Shown: in pieces, positions 1 to 8,640 of the stretch
How the letters are laid out: each line of letters begins with the position of its first letter
Position numbering within the stretch: position 1 is the first letter of the stretch
Assembly (NCBI GenBank): GCA_005518205.2
Contig: RFFC02000001.1
Location: forward strand, 237,551 to 301,550
DNA: 64,000 nt
Source: Hormoscilla sp. GUM202
GTDB taxonomy: Bacteria; Cyanobacteriota; Cyanobacteriia; Cyanobacteriales; Desertifilaceae
Reading direction: 5' to 3'
Made by a program: the position numbers and the translations under genes
The notes under the pieces: generated by a model
Told to the model about the DNA's origin: nothing
What the model saw: the letters and a program-made list of their open reading frames with translations, nothing else
Database searches by the model: none

Positions 1-488
1 ATGTGGGCATCGGACAGCGGTTAATGACCATCTCCACCGTGGGTATTCCCGGACGTATCCGCGCCCTCGCTGCTGAGAAACTGCAAGTCACCCTCGCTGT
101 CAGCCTCCACGCCTCTAACCAACAGCTAAGGGAACGCCTTATTCCCAGTGCTAAACCCTATGGTTTAGAACAGCTATTAGCAGAATGCCGGGAATACGTG
201 CAGCAAACCAACCGTAGAGTCACCTTTGAATATATCCTGCTGGCTGGGGTGAATGACTTGCCCGCCCATGCCTCAGAACTCGCCCGACATCTGCGGGGGT
301 TCCAAACTCATATCAATCTGATTCCCTACAATCCTATCAGCGACGCCGATTACCAGCGTCCGGGGCGTCGCCGAATTCGAGCTTTTGTTAAGGTATTGGA
401 AGAGCAACATATTGCGGTGAGCGTGCGCTATTCCCGGGGACTGGCAGCTGAGGCCGCTTGCGGTCAGCTGCGAGTCTCTCAGATTTAG
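1..488 (+). CDS. rlmN: 23S rRNA/tRNA adenine-C2 methyltransferase RlmN, 3' part
   Basis: C-terminal 161 residues of RlmN, the radical-SAM enzyme that methylates C2 of adenine in 23S rRNA (A2503) and tRNA. The gene enters from outside the window, so the CX3CX2C cluster motif is not visible. What is seen: the TISTVG segment, the SLHA segment, the LIPYNPISD segment and the terminal AACGQL, whose Cys corresponds to the Cys that is transiently methylated in RlmN. The reading frame is intact to the stop. Its last 100 bases are overlapped antisense by the extended copy 1 of the zinc-ribbon gene. The 3' part is duplicated from about 1328 onwards. Confidence 0.93.
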   Translation, partial: VGIGQRLMTISTVGIPGRIRALAAEKLQVTLAVSLHASNQQLRERLIPSAKPYGLEQLLAECREYVQQTNRRVTFEYILLAGVNDLPAHASELARHLRGFQTHINLIPYNPISDADYQRPGRRRIRAFVKVLEEQHIAVSVRYSRGLAAEAACGQLRVSQI

Positions 489-675
489 CCACCCCAGTAT
501 ATCCCGGGTATATCCCGGGAGCGTAAGCCTCTACCACTTTACCCGTAAGAGAGCAGGTAATCATCAGGTAGTCACAGACTGGGCATTCCGTCTGAGTTTG
601 CCGGTTGCTTACCAGATAGTTGCGTTCAGCATGAGAACCGCAGTTGGGGCACCGAATTCCTTGTGTTACCTGCAT
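388..675 (-). CDS. Small zinc-ribbon protein, copy 1 (frameshifted C-terminus)
   Basis: Small protein with two CPxC-type pairs (CPNCG near residue 9 and CPVCD near residue 31), so a probable zinc ribbon; homologues in cyanobacteria are often mislabelled PriA. The start is supported by a GAGGAG ribosome binding site 5 nt upstream of the ATG. For about 55 residues it matches copy 2 (2674-2853). Then an 11-bp tandem duplication (tatatcccggg twice, near 501-522) shifts the frame, removes the normal stop and adds about 38 residues antisense to the rlmN end. The normal protein is 59 aa. Function unknown. Confidence 0.7.
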   Translation of the reverse strand: MQVTQGIRCPNCGSHAERNYLVSNRQTQTECPVCDYLMITCSLTGKVVEAYAPGIYPGYTGVAKSERLAADRKRPQLPVPGNSARSPQYVALPIP

Positions 676-719
676 TTTTACTCCTCTTTACTATGGCGGT
701 CAAAAAAGTTATCGATCGA

Positions 720-1028
720 TTGATTAACATTCATCAAAAATAGTTAACAAAACCTATCTCCAACTCGCCAATTCCCGAATAATCAGTGAGTAGAGACTCT
801 GGTTAGGTTATTTTGACATTATCTGCTTTTCCTGCATGGTTTGCAATCAGAGAAATCCACAAAAAATCCGATCCAATGGTCAAGTTTGTTTACTGGTAAT
901 TTCCACAAACTACTTCCGAAGTATATAATTCTGGATATTCGTGAAATAGTATGCTAAATTATCATCAAAAAAGGCATCAAAGCCTTTGCTTCGTCTGGAT
1001 TTGATGCGATCGCTGCTCTCGAAGTCTT
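720..1028. other. Intergenic, no gene seen
   Basis: Upstream side of the copy 1 zinc-ribbon gene. Bases up to about 850 are similar to the matching stretch after copy 2 (2895-3030), so the duplication includes this leader. The remainder is AT-rich. I see no ORF or RNA gene in it. Confidence 0.5.
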
Positions 1029-1330
1029 ATTGGGAAAGGGGTTCAGGCAAATTAGCTATCATTTTAGCATCCCTTATTGGGAAGAGCCAATACTGTTTTT
1101 CCATTGCCCGCTTTGTCAGTTTTACTCCAGTCTGGTAAATTTTGTCAATCAGTTTGAAGACTGATTGTTTCCCTTTGAAGGTCAGAGTTTTTGCAAAGTT
1201 TAGCACTGTTTCTACTCTATCGAGTCAACTCCCATTCCAGTGTTGCTCCAACCAACCAAAGGTACGCTCTACGGGATTGTATTTACTATGATAAGGAGGA
1301 TAATAGGCTAACTGGACGTTCAGTTGAGAA
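1029..1330 (-). pseudogene. ISAzo13-type transposase, 3' remnant
   Basis: Reading the minus strand gives a C-terminal transposase segment with YYPPYHSKYNPVERTFGWLE, then an EQHWNG segment, an in-frame stop, and a YQTGVKLTKRAM segment. This matches the end of the catalytic domain of ISAzo13-family transposases as I know them. Only about 100 residues remain and a stop interrupts them. The remnant abuts the start of the second rlmN copy at about 1328, so an insertion or deletion joined the two. Confidence 0.72.
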
Positions 1331-1445
1331 GGGAACGTCTTATTCCCAATGCTAAACCCTATGGTTTAGAACAGCTATTAGCAGAATGCCGGGAATACGT
1401 GCAGCAAACCAATCGTAGAGTCGAATGGCACTGAAATAAGGGTGG

Positions 1446-2127
1446 TTGAAAAAGCTCCAAGGCATGCTAGATAAGCATTATAGCCCTGAAGCAAATATTC
1501 GAAGCGCCTGTATTATGTCCAATCGAGCCCTTATTCTCAAGCGCCAATTGGCTCAAAGCACTGCTTGGCCTTTTAAAGAAGTCCTTCCAGAATCAGACAT
1601 TCAGCAGATATTTGATGAAGAAAAAGTTATATCGCAATAGCGTATTTTAACCGATTGTCACCATCTGGATGTTTTTGATGCAGGCGATCGACTCAGATAA
1701 AACCCTTCACAATGTCGTCAGTAGAGTGGTAATTTGGTTAACTGAAGCGAAAAAGCTCCCATGGCTGCGCGATGTGCGATGCGTAGTGCGAATAGCGCGC
1801 GCAGAGCACATCGCCCCCAGCGCAGCGCTATCGGATGACACTGGAGCCGGAGGCAAAGCCAGAAAGCGTCTACCAGAAAAAGTTATCGAGCGTCTACTGG
1901 GCAAAACTGCTCAAAAGCTAGAGGCGAAAGTGACAGATGACCAGCTTTGGTGTGGCAGACGGGTGTATCTACTAGATGGCTCCTCTGTGATAATGAGTGA
2001 TACCTGTGAAAATCAGAAAGCTTCCATACCAGCATCCGAATCCAGAGGCGGGTTGTGGCTTTCCCTTAGCCAGAATTGTGGTGATGTAAGGTTTGGTTAC
2101 TGGAGCAGTAATGAGAGTGTTGATTGA
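1446..2127 (+). pseudogene. IS4-family transposase remnant
   Basis: Two pieces of one transposase are visible: residues encoded at 1446-1640 (N-terminal part) and at 1669-2127, which holds the YLLDGSSVIMSDT segment typical of the first catalytic Asp region of IS4 transposases. A stop or frameshift near 1640 separates them, and the C-terminal catalytic part is missing. A 44-bp palindrome (1770-1813, arms cgatgtgc/gcacatcg) sits inside the gene and adds foreign residues between the LPWL and the GGKARKRLPEK segments. Confidence 0.78.
1770..1813. repeat. Palindromic element with AGTGCG...GCGC core, inside a transposase
   Basis: Arms CGATGTGC and GCACATCG enclose the core agtgcgaatagcgc. The same type recurs at 55456-55500, 55556-55600 and 55621-55664. 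It is inserted within transposase coding sequence. Confidence 0.8.
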
Positions 2128-2403
2128 GCCATTTAACAGAGTCCGCAGCAATGCAGGCATCAGTTGCACCATTGCAGGTGTCTCTAGAGGGAACTAGACG
2201 ACATTTTCGCAATTTTATTGCTAGTCTGGTAAGAAAGAGCAAAAAAGAGGTCCAAAGGCTATAAGTTGGTACCAGAACGTCCCAGAAGAGTTGAGCCGAG
2301 AGTCATCAAGCGAAGACCAAAAAATTATCCCCGGATGCGGCAGCCACGTCAAGTCTTGAAAGCCCAGCTAGTTAGATGATGAAGGCTTATTTCAGTGCCA
2401 TTC

Positions 2404-2677
2404 ACCGTAGAGTCACCTTTGAATATATCCTGCTAGCTGGGGTTACTTGCCCCCACATGCCGAAGAACTCGCCCGACATCTGCGGGGGTTCCAAACTCAT
2501 ATCAATCTGATTCCCTACAATCCTATCAGCGACGCCGATTACCAGCGTCCGGGGCGTCGCCGAATTCGAGCTTTTGTTCAGGTATTGGAAGAGCAACATA
2601 TTGCGGTGAGCGTGCGCTATTCCCGGGGACTGGCAGCTGAGGCCGCTTGTGGCCAGCTGCGGTCCTCTCAGACTTAG
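2404..2677 (+). pseudogene. Second rlmN 3' fragment
   Basis: Repeats the last 85 or so codons of RlmN, including LIPYNPISD and the terminal AACGQL segment. There is a frame disruption near 2440 (CTGGGGTTACTTGCC has lost bases compared with copy 1) and no 5' part. Together with 1328-1422 it forms the copy split by the IS4-type element. It cannot encode a functional methyltransferase. Confidence 0.85.
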
Positions 2678-2853
2678 CCACCCCAGTATATACCGGGAGC
2701 ATAAGCCTCTACCACTTTACCCGTGAGAGAGCAGGTAATCATCAGGTAGTCACAGACTGGGCATTCCGTCCGAGTTTGCTGGTCGCTTGCCAGATAGTTG
2801 CGTTCGGCATGGGAACCGCAGTTGGGGCATCGAATTGCTTGTGTTGTCTGCAT
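2674..2853 (-). CDS. Small zinc-ribbon protein, copy 2 (normal length)
   Basis: 59-residue protein with CPNCG and CPVCD pairs separated by about 20 residues, predicted to bind one zinc ion. It ends shortly after [10 protein letters not shown]. Compared with copy 1 it keeps the ancestral stop. The start at 2853 is chosen by matching copy 1; an in-frame upstream start at 2913 exists but lies in the conserved leader. The last bases overlap the end of the rlmN fragment on the opposite strand. Family of small cyanobacterial zinc ribbons; function unknown. Confidence 0.72.
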   Translation of the reverse strand: MQTTQAIRCPNCGSHAERNYLASDQQTRTECPVCDYLMITCSLTGKVVEAYAPGIYWGG

Positions 2854-3030
2854 TTTATTATCACTCGCTTTTACTATGGTGGTCAAAAAAGTTATCGATC
2901 GATTGATTAACATTCATCAAAAATAGTTAACAAAACGGATCTCCAACTCGCCAATTCCCAGAGAATCAGCGAGTAGAGGCTCGGTAATGCTGATACTGAC
3001 ATTATATGCTTTTTCTTTTGGTTTGCTATC

Positions 3031-3582
3031 ACAGCACCTCCTGGGGATCGCTGACTGTCAAACCGATCCCCAGAATCTGAATCTCCTTTGTCTGCGGGGG
3101 TTTCACCCCATTATACCCTGTAATAGCGGGCCGTAAATGCCCAAATTTATGGGAAATTTTGACATAAAAATTTGGATATGTTTACATAAGTTTATATATA
3201 ATTGTAAAAGTTGGCTAAACTGGAAACTCCCCAGCAAGACTGAGTTCGTCTAACCTTCTGGGCAGATATCAATTATAATTGGCTAGTAGAAAGGGTTTTA
3301 TCTATAAATCCCCCCACCAGAGAAATCAGCGCCATACTACTGCGCAGTCTCGAAGGAACCGGGCGCGCGGAGAGCAAATTCCGATTTTATGGGGGTGGCA
3401 TCCGATGCCCGAGCACCTGCTTTCATGAGACTGTATAGCCCGAAACTCCCTGTCAGAGTGAGTTGACCCCTTCCATCTCAAATCTCAAATTGGTATAACA
3501 GAACCAGCGCCTACCTGGTGTGTCGTGGGAAAATGGTATTCGTCACTACAAAAAAACAGTTTTGACTTCTTGCTGAATCACC
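3031..3582. other. Intergenic region upstream of the kinase operon
   Basis: No convincing gene. AT-rich stretch at 3140-3220, then mixed sequence. It presumably holds the promoter of the signalling operon that starts at 3583; I could not assign -10/-35 boxes with confidence. Confidence 0.4.
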
Positions 3583-6177
3583 ATGAACTGTCATAGTCAA
3601 ATTACCCCCAGCATGAGCGGCGAATTGTCGGAGAGTCGCCTTTTCACCCTGTCGCCGGAACTGCTGTGCATTGCCGGTGGAGATGGTTATTTCCGGGAAC
3701 TCAACCCAGTCTGGGAAAAAACATTTGGTTTTACCAACTCTCAACTGCAAGCTAGTCCTTACACCGAATTTATCCACCCCGAAGACCGAAAGGCCACTAT
3801 TGAGGCGATCGCCTCTCTGTCAACGGGATCGCAGACTTGCTGTTTTGAGCATCGCTTTCGCGCTTCTGATGGTTCTTGGCTATGGTTGTCCTGGAAAGCA
3901 GTGCCCTTGACAGAGGGATTTTGGTATGGTCACGCCCACGACATCACCTCCTGCAAGCTTGCAGTTGCCAAATATCGCAGCATCTACGAAAACTGCGTCG
4001 AAGGGATCTTCCAAACCACGCCTGACGGACATTATATCAGGGCTAATCCCGCCCTCGCTCGCATCTACGGCTATGCAGACAGCTCCGAAATGCTCAAGCG
4101 GCTGACTGACATCGAGCATCAATTGTACGTTGACCCCAACCGCAGAACCGAATTTCGTAGTCTGCTACAAAAAAACAATATTGTCTCGGACTTTGAATCA
4201 GAAGTTTACCGCCAAGATGGCAGCATCATCTGGATTTCTGAAAACGCCCGCAGCGTCCGAGACGAAGAAGGCAACCTGCTTTACTACGAGGGTTTTGTCG
4301 AAGATATCACAGAGCGCAAACACGCGGAAGCCGAACTAGAACAGTCCCTTTCTCTATTACGTGCCACCCGAGAATCAACAGTTAATGGCATTCTGGCAGT
4401 CGATTTAGAAGGAAATGCGATCGCCTACAACCAAAAGTTTACCGAGATGTGGGACATCCCCTCTGAGAGTCTGCAATTACAGTCCGTTTCGGACCGACTC
4501 AGCTTGATGATGGCACAAGTAAAAGACCCCCAAGCCTTAATTGCCAACGTCAACTCATTGTACGACAACCCCGAAGCAGAAAGCTACGACATTCTGGAAT
4601 TAAAAGACGGTAGAATCATCGAGCACCACCAACTCCCCCAGCGGATCGGAGCCAAAATAGTCGGTCGCGTTTCCAGCTTTTGCGACATCACCGAACGACA
4701 AAAAATCGAGCGCATGAAAAACGAATTTGTCTCCATGGTGAGTCACGAACTGAGAACCCCCCTGACTTCGATACGCGGTTCCCTGAGTCTGATTGTCGGT
4801 GGTGTCGCTGGCGAAATCCCCCCCCAGGCCAAAGCCCTAGTGGAGATTGGTTATAAAAATAGCGAGCGTCTGGTGCTGCTGATTAACGACATTCTGGATA
4901 TCGAAAAGATTGAATCGGGCAAAATGGACTTTAAAATAGAGCCGGTTCAACTCATACCCTTAGTAGAGCAGGCAATTGAAGCTAATATTGCTTATGGTGA
5001 ACAGTTTGATGTCAAGTTTAAGTTACATAATGAATTAAACAATGTTTGGGTAAAGGTAGATAGCGATCGCCTGATGCAAGTCCTCACCAACCTCCTGTCC
5101 AACGCCGCCAAATTCTCCCCCCAGGGGGAAACAGTAGCGATCGTCGTTGCTCGGGATGGTCAAAATATCCGAGTGGAAGTACGCGATCGGGGCCCTGGCA
5201 TCCCAGCTGACTTCCGACCGAAGATTTTCCAGAAATTCGCCCAAGCGGACTCCTCCAATACCCGTCAGAAAGGAGGCACCGGCTTAGGCTTAAGCATCAG
5301 TAAAGCGATTATCGAAAAATTCGGCGGACAGATCGGCTTTGAAACCGACATAGGTGCAGGCACAACCTTCTACTTCGGACTACCTGAATGGCAGGAACTG
5401 CCGGTCCTAGACGACCAGTACCCAGATCCAGCACCGCTGCGGATCCCGATCTGCGAAAACGATCGGGACACGGCCAAGCTGCTCAGCCTGATGCTGGAGC
5501 AAGGGGGCTTTGACACCGACATCGCCTACAGTGGCATGGAGGCCAAGCAGCTACTGGGGCAACCGGACCGCATCACCTACGCGGCCATGACCATAGATTT
5601 AGCGATGCCAGACACTGACGGAATTTCCTTGATCCGCGAGTTGCGCCAACAAGAGAATTTCCGTCACCTGCCGATCGTAGTTGTTTCGGCCAAAGCGCAA
5701 CAGGAGGGGACTGAAGAATTCATGGGCAGCGGGTTTGCCGTCATCGACTGGCTAGATAAGCCCATAGATCAAGGACGTCTGATCGCAGCGGTGAAGCAAG
5801 CAGCCCTGGACCGAGCCGATAGCAAACCCCGCATTCTCCATGTCGAGGACGATGCGGACGTGTTACAAGTTGTCTCAGTCATTTTGGGTGATGTGGCAGA
5901 AATTAGTCATGCAGTCAATATTCAAGATGCTCAACAACAGCTAGCTACCCAAACCTTTGACCTAGTGATTCTCGACTTGGAGTTGCCCGACGGTTCTGGG
6001 TGGGAATTATTGTCCCAGCTGAAGTGTCAGTCAAAATCCCCAGTGCCGGTTGTAGTGTTCTCGGCCCAAGATGTCGGTCAGGAAACCGCCCGCAAAGTGG
6101 CAGCTACATTGGTAAAATCTCGCACATCCAATCAGGACCTACTGGATACAATTTCTACTTTGATCGCTCACGGCTAA
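3583..6177 (+). CDS. Hybrid sensor histidine kinase, PAS-PAS-PAS-HisKA-HATPase-REC-REC
   Basis: 864-residue cytoplasmic hybrid kinase. Domains in order (approximate): three PAS domains at 20-130, 132-250 and 256-372, HisKA 380-447, HATPase_c 492-607, then two receiver domains 622-735 and 748-860. The phospho-accepting His is H388 in the SHELRTPLTS H-box. The ATP-binding DRGPGIP and GGTGLGLSISK motifs are intact. Likely phospho-acceptor Asp residues are D672 (TIDLAMPD) and D798 (VILDLELPD). There is no transmembrane segment, so the signal is probably sensed inside the cell by the PAS domains. First gene of an operon with a receiver protein and a diguanylate cyclase; the kinase probably drives phosphorelay to the Hpt domain of the third gene (inference). 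Confidence 0.92.
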   Translation: MNCHSQITPSMSGELSESRLFTLSPELLCIAGGDGYFRELNPVWEKTFGFTNSQLQASPYTEFIHPEDRKATIEAIASLSTGSQTCCFEHRFRASDGSWLWLSWKAVPLTEGFWYGHAHDITSCKLAVAKYRSIYENCVEGIFQTTPDGHYIRANPALARIYGYADSSEMLKRLTDIEHQLYVDPNRRTEFRSLLQKNNIVSDFESEVYRQDGSIIWISENARSVRDEEGNLLYYEGFVEDITERKHAEAELEQSLSLLRATRESTVNGILAVDLEGNAIAYNQKFTEMWDIPSESLQLQSVSDRLSLMMAQVKDPQALIANVNSLYDNPEAESYDILELKDGRIIEHHQLPQRIGAKIVGRVSSFCDITERQKIERMKNEFVSMVSHELRTPLTSIRGSLSLIVGGVAGEIPPQAKALVEIGYKNSERLVLLINDILDIEKIESGKMDFKIEPVQLIPLVEQAIEANIAYGEQFDVKFKLHNELNNVWVKVDSDRLMQVLTNLLSNAAKFSPQGETVAIVVARDGQNIRVEVRDRGPGIPADFRPKIFQKFAQADSSNTRQKGGTGLGLSISKAIIEKFGGQIGFETDIGAGTTFYFGLPEWQELPVLDDQYPDPAPLRIPICENDRDTAKLLSLMLEQGGFDTDIAYSGMEAKQLLGQPDRITYAAMTIDLAMPDTDGISLIRELRQQENFRHLPIVVVSAKAQQEGTEEFMGSGFAVIDWLDKPIDQGRLIAAVKQAALDRADSKPRILHVEDDADVLQVVSVILGDVAEISHAVNIQDAQQQLATQTFDLVILDLELPDGSGWELLSQLKCQSKSPVPVVVFSAQDVGQETARKVAATLVKSRTSNQDLLDTISTLIAHG

Positions 6178-6274
6178 TGGTTAATAGCGCAGCCCGTTCC
6201 CAGACGTGGCCTGGGAACGAGGCTAATCGCAATCAACAATGTACAATTTAAAATTTATAATTTACAATGAACAA

Positions 6275-6661
6275 ATGAAACCATTAACCAGGATTATCGT
6301 TGTAGAAGATGACCCAGATATCCAAGTCGTAGCGCGTCTAGGCTTGGAAGCAGTCGGAGGTTTCACTGTCAAATTATGCAGTTCAGGATCCGAAGCAATC
6401 GCTACGGCACCGGACTTTGCCCCCGACCTAATTCTACTAGATGTGATGATGCCCGGGATGGATGGTCTCAGTACGCTCAAAGCCCTGCGGGAGATGCCAA
6501 AAACTGTGGCGACGCCGGTGATGATCCTGAGCGCGAAGGTCCAAACCCATGAAGTGGCACATTACAAAGAGTTAGGAGTATTGGATGTGATTTCCAAGCC
6601 TTTCGATCCGATGACTCTGCCAGCAACTATTCTTAATATATGGACACAACATTATGGTTAG
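6275..6661 (+). CDS. Single-domain response regulator (CheY-like)
   Basis: Receiver domain alone: the acidic pair VVEDDPD near the start, the acceptor Asp in LILLDVMMPGMDG, and the conserved Lys in VISKPFDP. No output domain, so it probably shuttles phosphate in the relay. I chose the ATG at 6275 (MKPLTRIIVVEDD); an in-frame ATG at 6239 would add twelve residues encoded by an AT-rich spacer. It ends 8 bases inside the next gene, indicating translational coupling. Confidence 0.9.
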   Translation: MKPLTRIIVVEDDPDIQVVARLGLEAVGGFTVKLCSSGSEAIATAPDFAPDLILLDVMMPGMDGLSTLKALREMPKTVATPVMILSAKVQTHEVAHYKELGVLDVISKPFDPMTLPATILNIWTQHYG

Positions 6662-8342
6662 TTCACCTGATTGCGTTCGCGAACAATTGAAGATCCTGCA
6701 AAAAGAGTATCAGCAGCAATTGCCTAGTCAAATCTTGCAGATTTCGGAAATCTGGCAGAAGCTGGTGTGCAAGCAGGGTCAGGTAGATGACTGGAAAAAG
6801 CTTCATTGTCTGATTCACAGAATGGTAGGCAGCGGTGCAACTTTTGGGATGAGTCAATTAAGCGATACGGCCCGTAGAATGGAAGGCTACATTACGGACA
6901 TGATGGCAATGAAGTCCCATCCAACAGCCGCGCAACAGGCACTAATTAATACTGTTTTGGATGAATTAAAACAGGTGGCGATCGGACCTCAGTGGCAGGT
7001 AATAGGAGGGATAGAAGAACGGCATATTTCGGAAAAGATACAACCATTTAAGAAGATATTTATTGAAGAAAAATACCAAGAAAATATAAATAGCAAAAAC
7101 GTAATTTTTCTGATAGAAGATGACCAATGTCAGGCAAAGGACTTGGCAGTGCAATTGAGTTGTTTTGGATATACAATCAGGACTTTCAAAGCTTTAAAGG
7201 GACTGGAAAAGGCGATCGAAGTAATGTCGCCAGCAGCAGTAATAATGGATATCATGTGGCCGGAAGGGCAAATGGCGGGTACGGAAATTATTCGAGAAAT
7301 ACAGGAAAGTCTAAACTCGCCACTCCCAGTCCTATTTATTTCGGCTAGAGATGACCTTCAGGCTCGCTTGCAGGCAGCTTATTTCCATAAACCAGTTGAT
7401 ATTGGCAGTCTGATCGACAAGCTGGATAGCCTGACAGCCCATGAAACCAGGGATCCCCATCGGATTTTAATTGTTGATGACGAGTCTATTTTGGCCAATT
7501 ACCATGCTAAAATATTGCTCAAGGCTGGCATGGTGACGGAAGTGGTGACAGACCCAATGCAAGTGATGCAATCCCTGGTATATTTTAAGCCGGAGCTGAT
7601 CTTAATGGATATGTATATGCCCGGTTGCAATGGTCTGGAACTGGCATCGGTGATTCGCCAGCAGGATGCTTATGTGAGTATTCCGATCGTGTTTCTGTCC
7701 GTGGAAACAGATGTCGAACAGCAGCTGACGGCGATGCATTTAGGTGGAGATGAGTTTCTGACTAAGCCAATTGAACCACAGCATCTGATTGCTGAGGTCA
7801 AAAGTCGGGTAGAACGATCGCGCATTGTCAGCTCGTTTATGGAAAGGGACAGCCTTACAGGACTGCTGAACCATACTAAAATAAAAGAGCGACTCTCAAT
7901 TGAGGTAACACGGGCAAAAAGACAGCAGAGTCCCATGTCCTTTGCTATGATTGACATTGACTGTTTTAAGGGAGTCAATGATATCTTCGGTCACTCGATC
8001 GGCGATCGGGTGATCGAAAGTCTGTCACGGCTGTTAAAACAACGACTGCGCAAAACCGATATCATTGGTCGCTATGGGGGAGAAGAGTTTGCGGTCATTT
8101 TACCCGATACGGATGCGAAGGGAGCGGCAAAAGTCCTCAATGAAATCCGGGAGGGTTTTGCCAAAGTGCGGCAACTTGCCCAGGACAACCATGAGTTTTC
8201 CGTCACATTTAGCTGTGGCGTCGCTGCTTTTCCCGAATACGGCGAGGCTAATATCCTTAATGAAGCCGCAGATAAGGCTTTGTATCAAGCAAAACGTAGT
8301 GGACGCAATCAGTTGGCCGAAGCCTCGCGATCGGGTTGTTAG
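6654..8342 (+). CDS. Diguanylate cyclase, Hpt-REC-REC-GGDEF
   Basis: 562 residues. An N-terminal Hpt domain has H55 in a HRMVGSG context (family pattern HxxKGSS-like). Two receiver domains follow: the first with VIFLIEDDQ and an MDIMWPEG acceptor site, the second with ILIVDDE and LMDMYMPGCNG. The C-terminal GGDEF domain keeps the GGEEF active-site variant and should make cyclic di-GMP from two GTP. An RxxD-type inhibitory site is not clear. The start overlaps the upstream receiver gene (atggttag). The operon therefore looks like a complete phosphorelay, kinase to receiver to Hpt, ending in a second-messenger output (inference from domains). Confidence 0.92.
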   Translation: MVSSPDCVREQLKILQKEYQQQLPSQILQISEIWQKLVCKQGQVDDWKKLHCLIHRMVGSGATFGMSQLSDTARRMEGYITDMMAMKSHPTAAQQALINTVLDELKQVAIGPQWQVIGGIEERHISEKIQPFKKIFIEEKYQENINSKNVIFLIEDDQCQAKDLAVQLSCFGYTIRTFKALKGLEKAIEVMSPAAVIMDIMWPEGQMAGTEIIREIQESLNSPLPVLFISARDDLQARLQAAYFHKPVDIGSLIDKLDSLTAHETRDPHRILIVDDESILANYHAKILLKAGMVTEVVTDPMQVMQSLVYFKPELILMDMYMPGCNGLELASVIRQQDAYVSIPIVFLSVETDVEQQLTAMHLGGDEFLTKPIEPQHLIAEVKSRVERSRIVSSFMERDSLTGLLNHTKIKERLSIEVTRAKRQQSPMSFAMIDIDCFKGVNDIFGHSIGDRVIESLSRLLKQRLRKTDIIGRYGGEEFAVILPDTDAKGAAKVLNEIREGFAKVRQLAQDNHEFSVTFSCGVAAFPEYGEANILNEAADKALYQAKRSGRNQLAEASRSGC

Positions 8343-8420
8343 TAGTTGCGAATGGTTAATTGCGTATAAGCCGCGCCGGGCTATGGAAAATGGCAAATGG
8401 CGAATAAACATGAATAAATC

Positions 8421-8582
8421 GGCGTTGCACATTAAGGGGACGATAGCAGCCAATGGTTGAAAATTGAAAATTGAAAATTGAAAAGCCATTACTTGTCTAT
8501 TTTTTAACAGTTATAACTATTTCAATTGACCATTCACAATTTTCAATTTTGAATCCTTATCATCTCGTCGTTGTGCAACGCC
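8421..8582. mobile_element. MITE, GGCGTTGCACA family, copy A
   Basis: 162-bp element. It begins GGCGTTGCACA and ends TGTGCAACGCC, and is flanked by a perfect 8-bp target duplication aataaatc (8413-8420 and 8583-8590). The interior holds the repeated ttgaaaa/ttttcaa stretches common in this genome and no ORF. Related copies: 13492-13661, 38717-38834 and probably 36046-36157. Confidence 0.85.
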
Positions 8583-8640
8583 AATAAATCAATCTACTTT
8601 CTCCATTCTGTCAATTAACAATTGCTCAATTGTCAAATTT

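Larger units (their letters stand above)
1423..2403 (+). mobile_element. IS4-type insertion sequence, degraded
   Basis: The element is bounded by an 18-bp inverted repeat (gaatggcactgaaataag at the left, its complement at the right end). It is flanked by an 11-bp target duplication with one mismatch: atcgtagagtc at 1412-1422 and accgtagagtc at 2404-2414. It is inserted in the second rlmN copy; joining the flanks restores the duplicated sequence. It is 981 bp long, short for an intact IS4 element, and the transposase is broken. Confidence 0.85.
1328..3030. repeat. Duplicated rlmN 3' end plus zinc-ribbon gene (copy 2)
   Basis: Bases 1328-1422 and 2404 to about 3030 together repeat the stretch from about 127 to 850: the rlmN C-terminal half, the antisense zinc-ribbon gene and its leader. 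Identity is high, with small indels. The copy is split by the IS4-type element at 1423-2403. Only the 3' end of rlmN was copied, so this rlmN copy is not a functional gene. Confidence 0.88.
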
